A stretch of DNA of 64,000 nt, from contig NC_016024.1 in assembly GCF_000226295.1 (NCBI RefSeq), positions 417,501 through 481,500 on the forward strand, written 5' to 3'. A program made the position numbers and the translations under genes. The notes under the pieces were generated by a model. It worked only from the letters and a program-made list of their open reading frames with translations, was not told where the DNA came from and searched no databases. Shown here piece by piece: positions 63,127 to 64,000 of this stretch; position 1 is the stretch's first letter, and each line of letters opens with the position of its first letter. The stretch comes from Chloracidobacterium thermophilum B. GTDB lineage: Bacteria > Acidobacteriota > Blastocatellia > Chloracidobacteriales > Chloracidobacteriaceae.

Positions 63127-64000
63127 ATGTCAAGCCGGGATTTGAAGTCACAGCCGGAAGGTGTGGCCGCCGTGGGACAGCGCAGGAAACAGCCTCGACG
63201 CAGCCGGATGACGCGCAGCATGGCCATGCTCATGGTCGGTCTGGTGCTGATGAGCGCCTTGGGCGTGCCGGTCTGGGCCGACAACCGCAACCGTTCTGCC
63301 GGACCCAACCCGTACGACAAGTTCCGGCGGCTCGACGACCGGGCGCGCGCCCGTGGGGCCATGTCTCTCCGGGATGAGTTGGCGTTTGCGGAAATGGCCC
63401 ATCAGGAAATCTCGAAACAGTACCGTTTTGTGACTGACCCGGTTATCGTCAACTATGTCAACCAGGTCGGACGACGGGTGGCCGAGGTTTCCGGGCGACC
63501 AGACCTGCCCTACCAGTTCTATGTCGTGGAAAACGACCAGATTAACGCTTTCACACCCGGCGGCGGGCGCATTTACATCCACACAGGACTCATCAAACAG
63601 GCGACGACCGAAGGGCAACTGGCCGCCGTTCTGGCCCACGAAGTCGGCCACAACGTTGGCTATCACCTGAGCGCCACACTCCGCCGGACACAAACAACAG
63701 GTCTCATCATCGGCATTGCCGGAGTCCTGTTGGGCAACGGCGCGATCGGTCAGCTTGGGCAGTTGGCTGTGACCCTCATCGCTGGCGGCAAGCTGTTTCA
63801 GCGGTCACGCGATCAGGAGCGGGAAGCCGATTTTCTTGGGCTGTATGACATGTACCACGCCGGCTACAACACCGAAGAAATGAACAACATGTTCCGCCTG
63901 CTCGGTTCGCTGATGCAGCGTAGTCCCGGCCTGTTCGACAAAATCTTTGCTTCCCACCCGCCTCCGGCAGAGCGTCTCCAGAATACCCAGCGTGAAATCG
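63127..64000 (+). CDS. M48 family metalloprotease, truncated by window end
   Basis: Zinc protease of the M48 (HtpX/BepA-like) family, cut at residue 291 by the window edge. A basic start precedes a signal or anchor segment (MAMLMVGLVLMSALGVPVWA, cited as LMVGLVLMSALGVPVWA). NAFTPGGGRIYIHTGLI follows, then the zinc motif LAHEVGHNV and the third-ligand region QEREADFLGL. It therefore looks like a periplasmic or membrane-bound member, such as BepA, which continues with TPRs. ATG 63127 lies 9 bp after GGAAAGGG; ATG 63118 abuts that site and is less likely. Confidence 0.9.
   Translation, partial: MSSRDLKSQPEGVAAVGQRRKQPRRSRMTRSMAMLMVGLVLMSALGVPVWADNRNRSAGPNPYDKFRRLDDRARARGAMSLRDELAFAEMAHQEISKQYRFVTDPVIVNYVNQVGRRVAEVSGRPDLPYQFYVVENDQINAFTPGGGRIYIHTGLIKQATTEGQLAAVLAHEVGHNVGYHLSATLRRTQTTGLIIGIAGVLLGNGAIGQLGQLAVTLIAGGKLFQRSRDQEREADFLGLYDMYHAGYNTEEMNNMFRLLGSLMQRSPGLFDKIFASHPPPAERLQNTQREI

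Overview
The window looks like a chromosomal segment of a GC-rich phototrophic Acidobacteriota, most likely Chloracidobacterium. It carries a BchD-type magnesium chelatase subunit (51416-53305) and the C-terminal part of a BchP-like geranylgeranyl reductase at its left edge. The other genes fit an acidobacterium: PATAN/DUF4388 proteins, a split methylmalonyl-CoA mutase and TMTC-like membrane proteins. The genus call is inference; no 16S rRNA gene is present.

Layout. 1-24900 is core chromosome: a decayed DUF433/DUF5615 toxin-antitoxin locus, ruvB with tRNA-Asn, an S41 protease, miaB, two tandem 650-residue TMTC-like proteins, aroK with initiator tRNA-Met, a membrane-anchored trypsin-like protease, a three-gene HAD/kinase string, methylmalonyl-CoA mutase large subunit, a response regulator, a 958-residue orphan, yraN, purN, a rhomboid protease, a RidA protein and an aldo/keto reductase-like protein.

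24936-35940 is an 11-kb integrated element bounded by 50-bp copies of the 3' part of a tRNA(CAT) gene. All its genes are on the plus strand: tyrosine integrase, an unknown protein, AlpA-like regulator, RepA-like helicase, a 1385-residue TOPRIM-DUF927 primase-helicase with a duplicated N-terminal half, another unknown, a small-terminase-like protein, an iteron-rich putative replication origin, and a last small unknown. No capsid or tail genes are seen. I read it as a phage-satellite-like element.

36014-58200 returns to core genes: Yip1 protein, photolyase, a Fur-box-controlled TonB receptor, the translation cluster rplM-rpsI-rpsB-tsf-pyrH-frr, the SDR-tgt-yajC-terC operon, a UDP-glucuronate decarboxylase, a cNMP/PATAN regulator with bchD, lipA, and the eno-psd-pssA-sir2 run. 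An SRP 4.5S RNA gene with a near-consensus promoter lies upstream of eno (58262-58372).

59164-60610 is a dense array of palindromic repeats without real genes. The window ends with an exported unknown protein, an acyl-CoA synthetase and the start of an M48 metalloprotease. Many adjacent genes overlap by 4 bp (ATGA/GTGA), which indicates tight operons.
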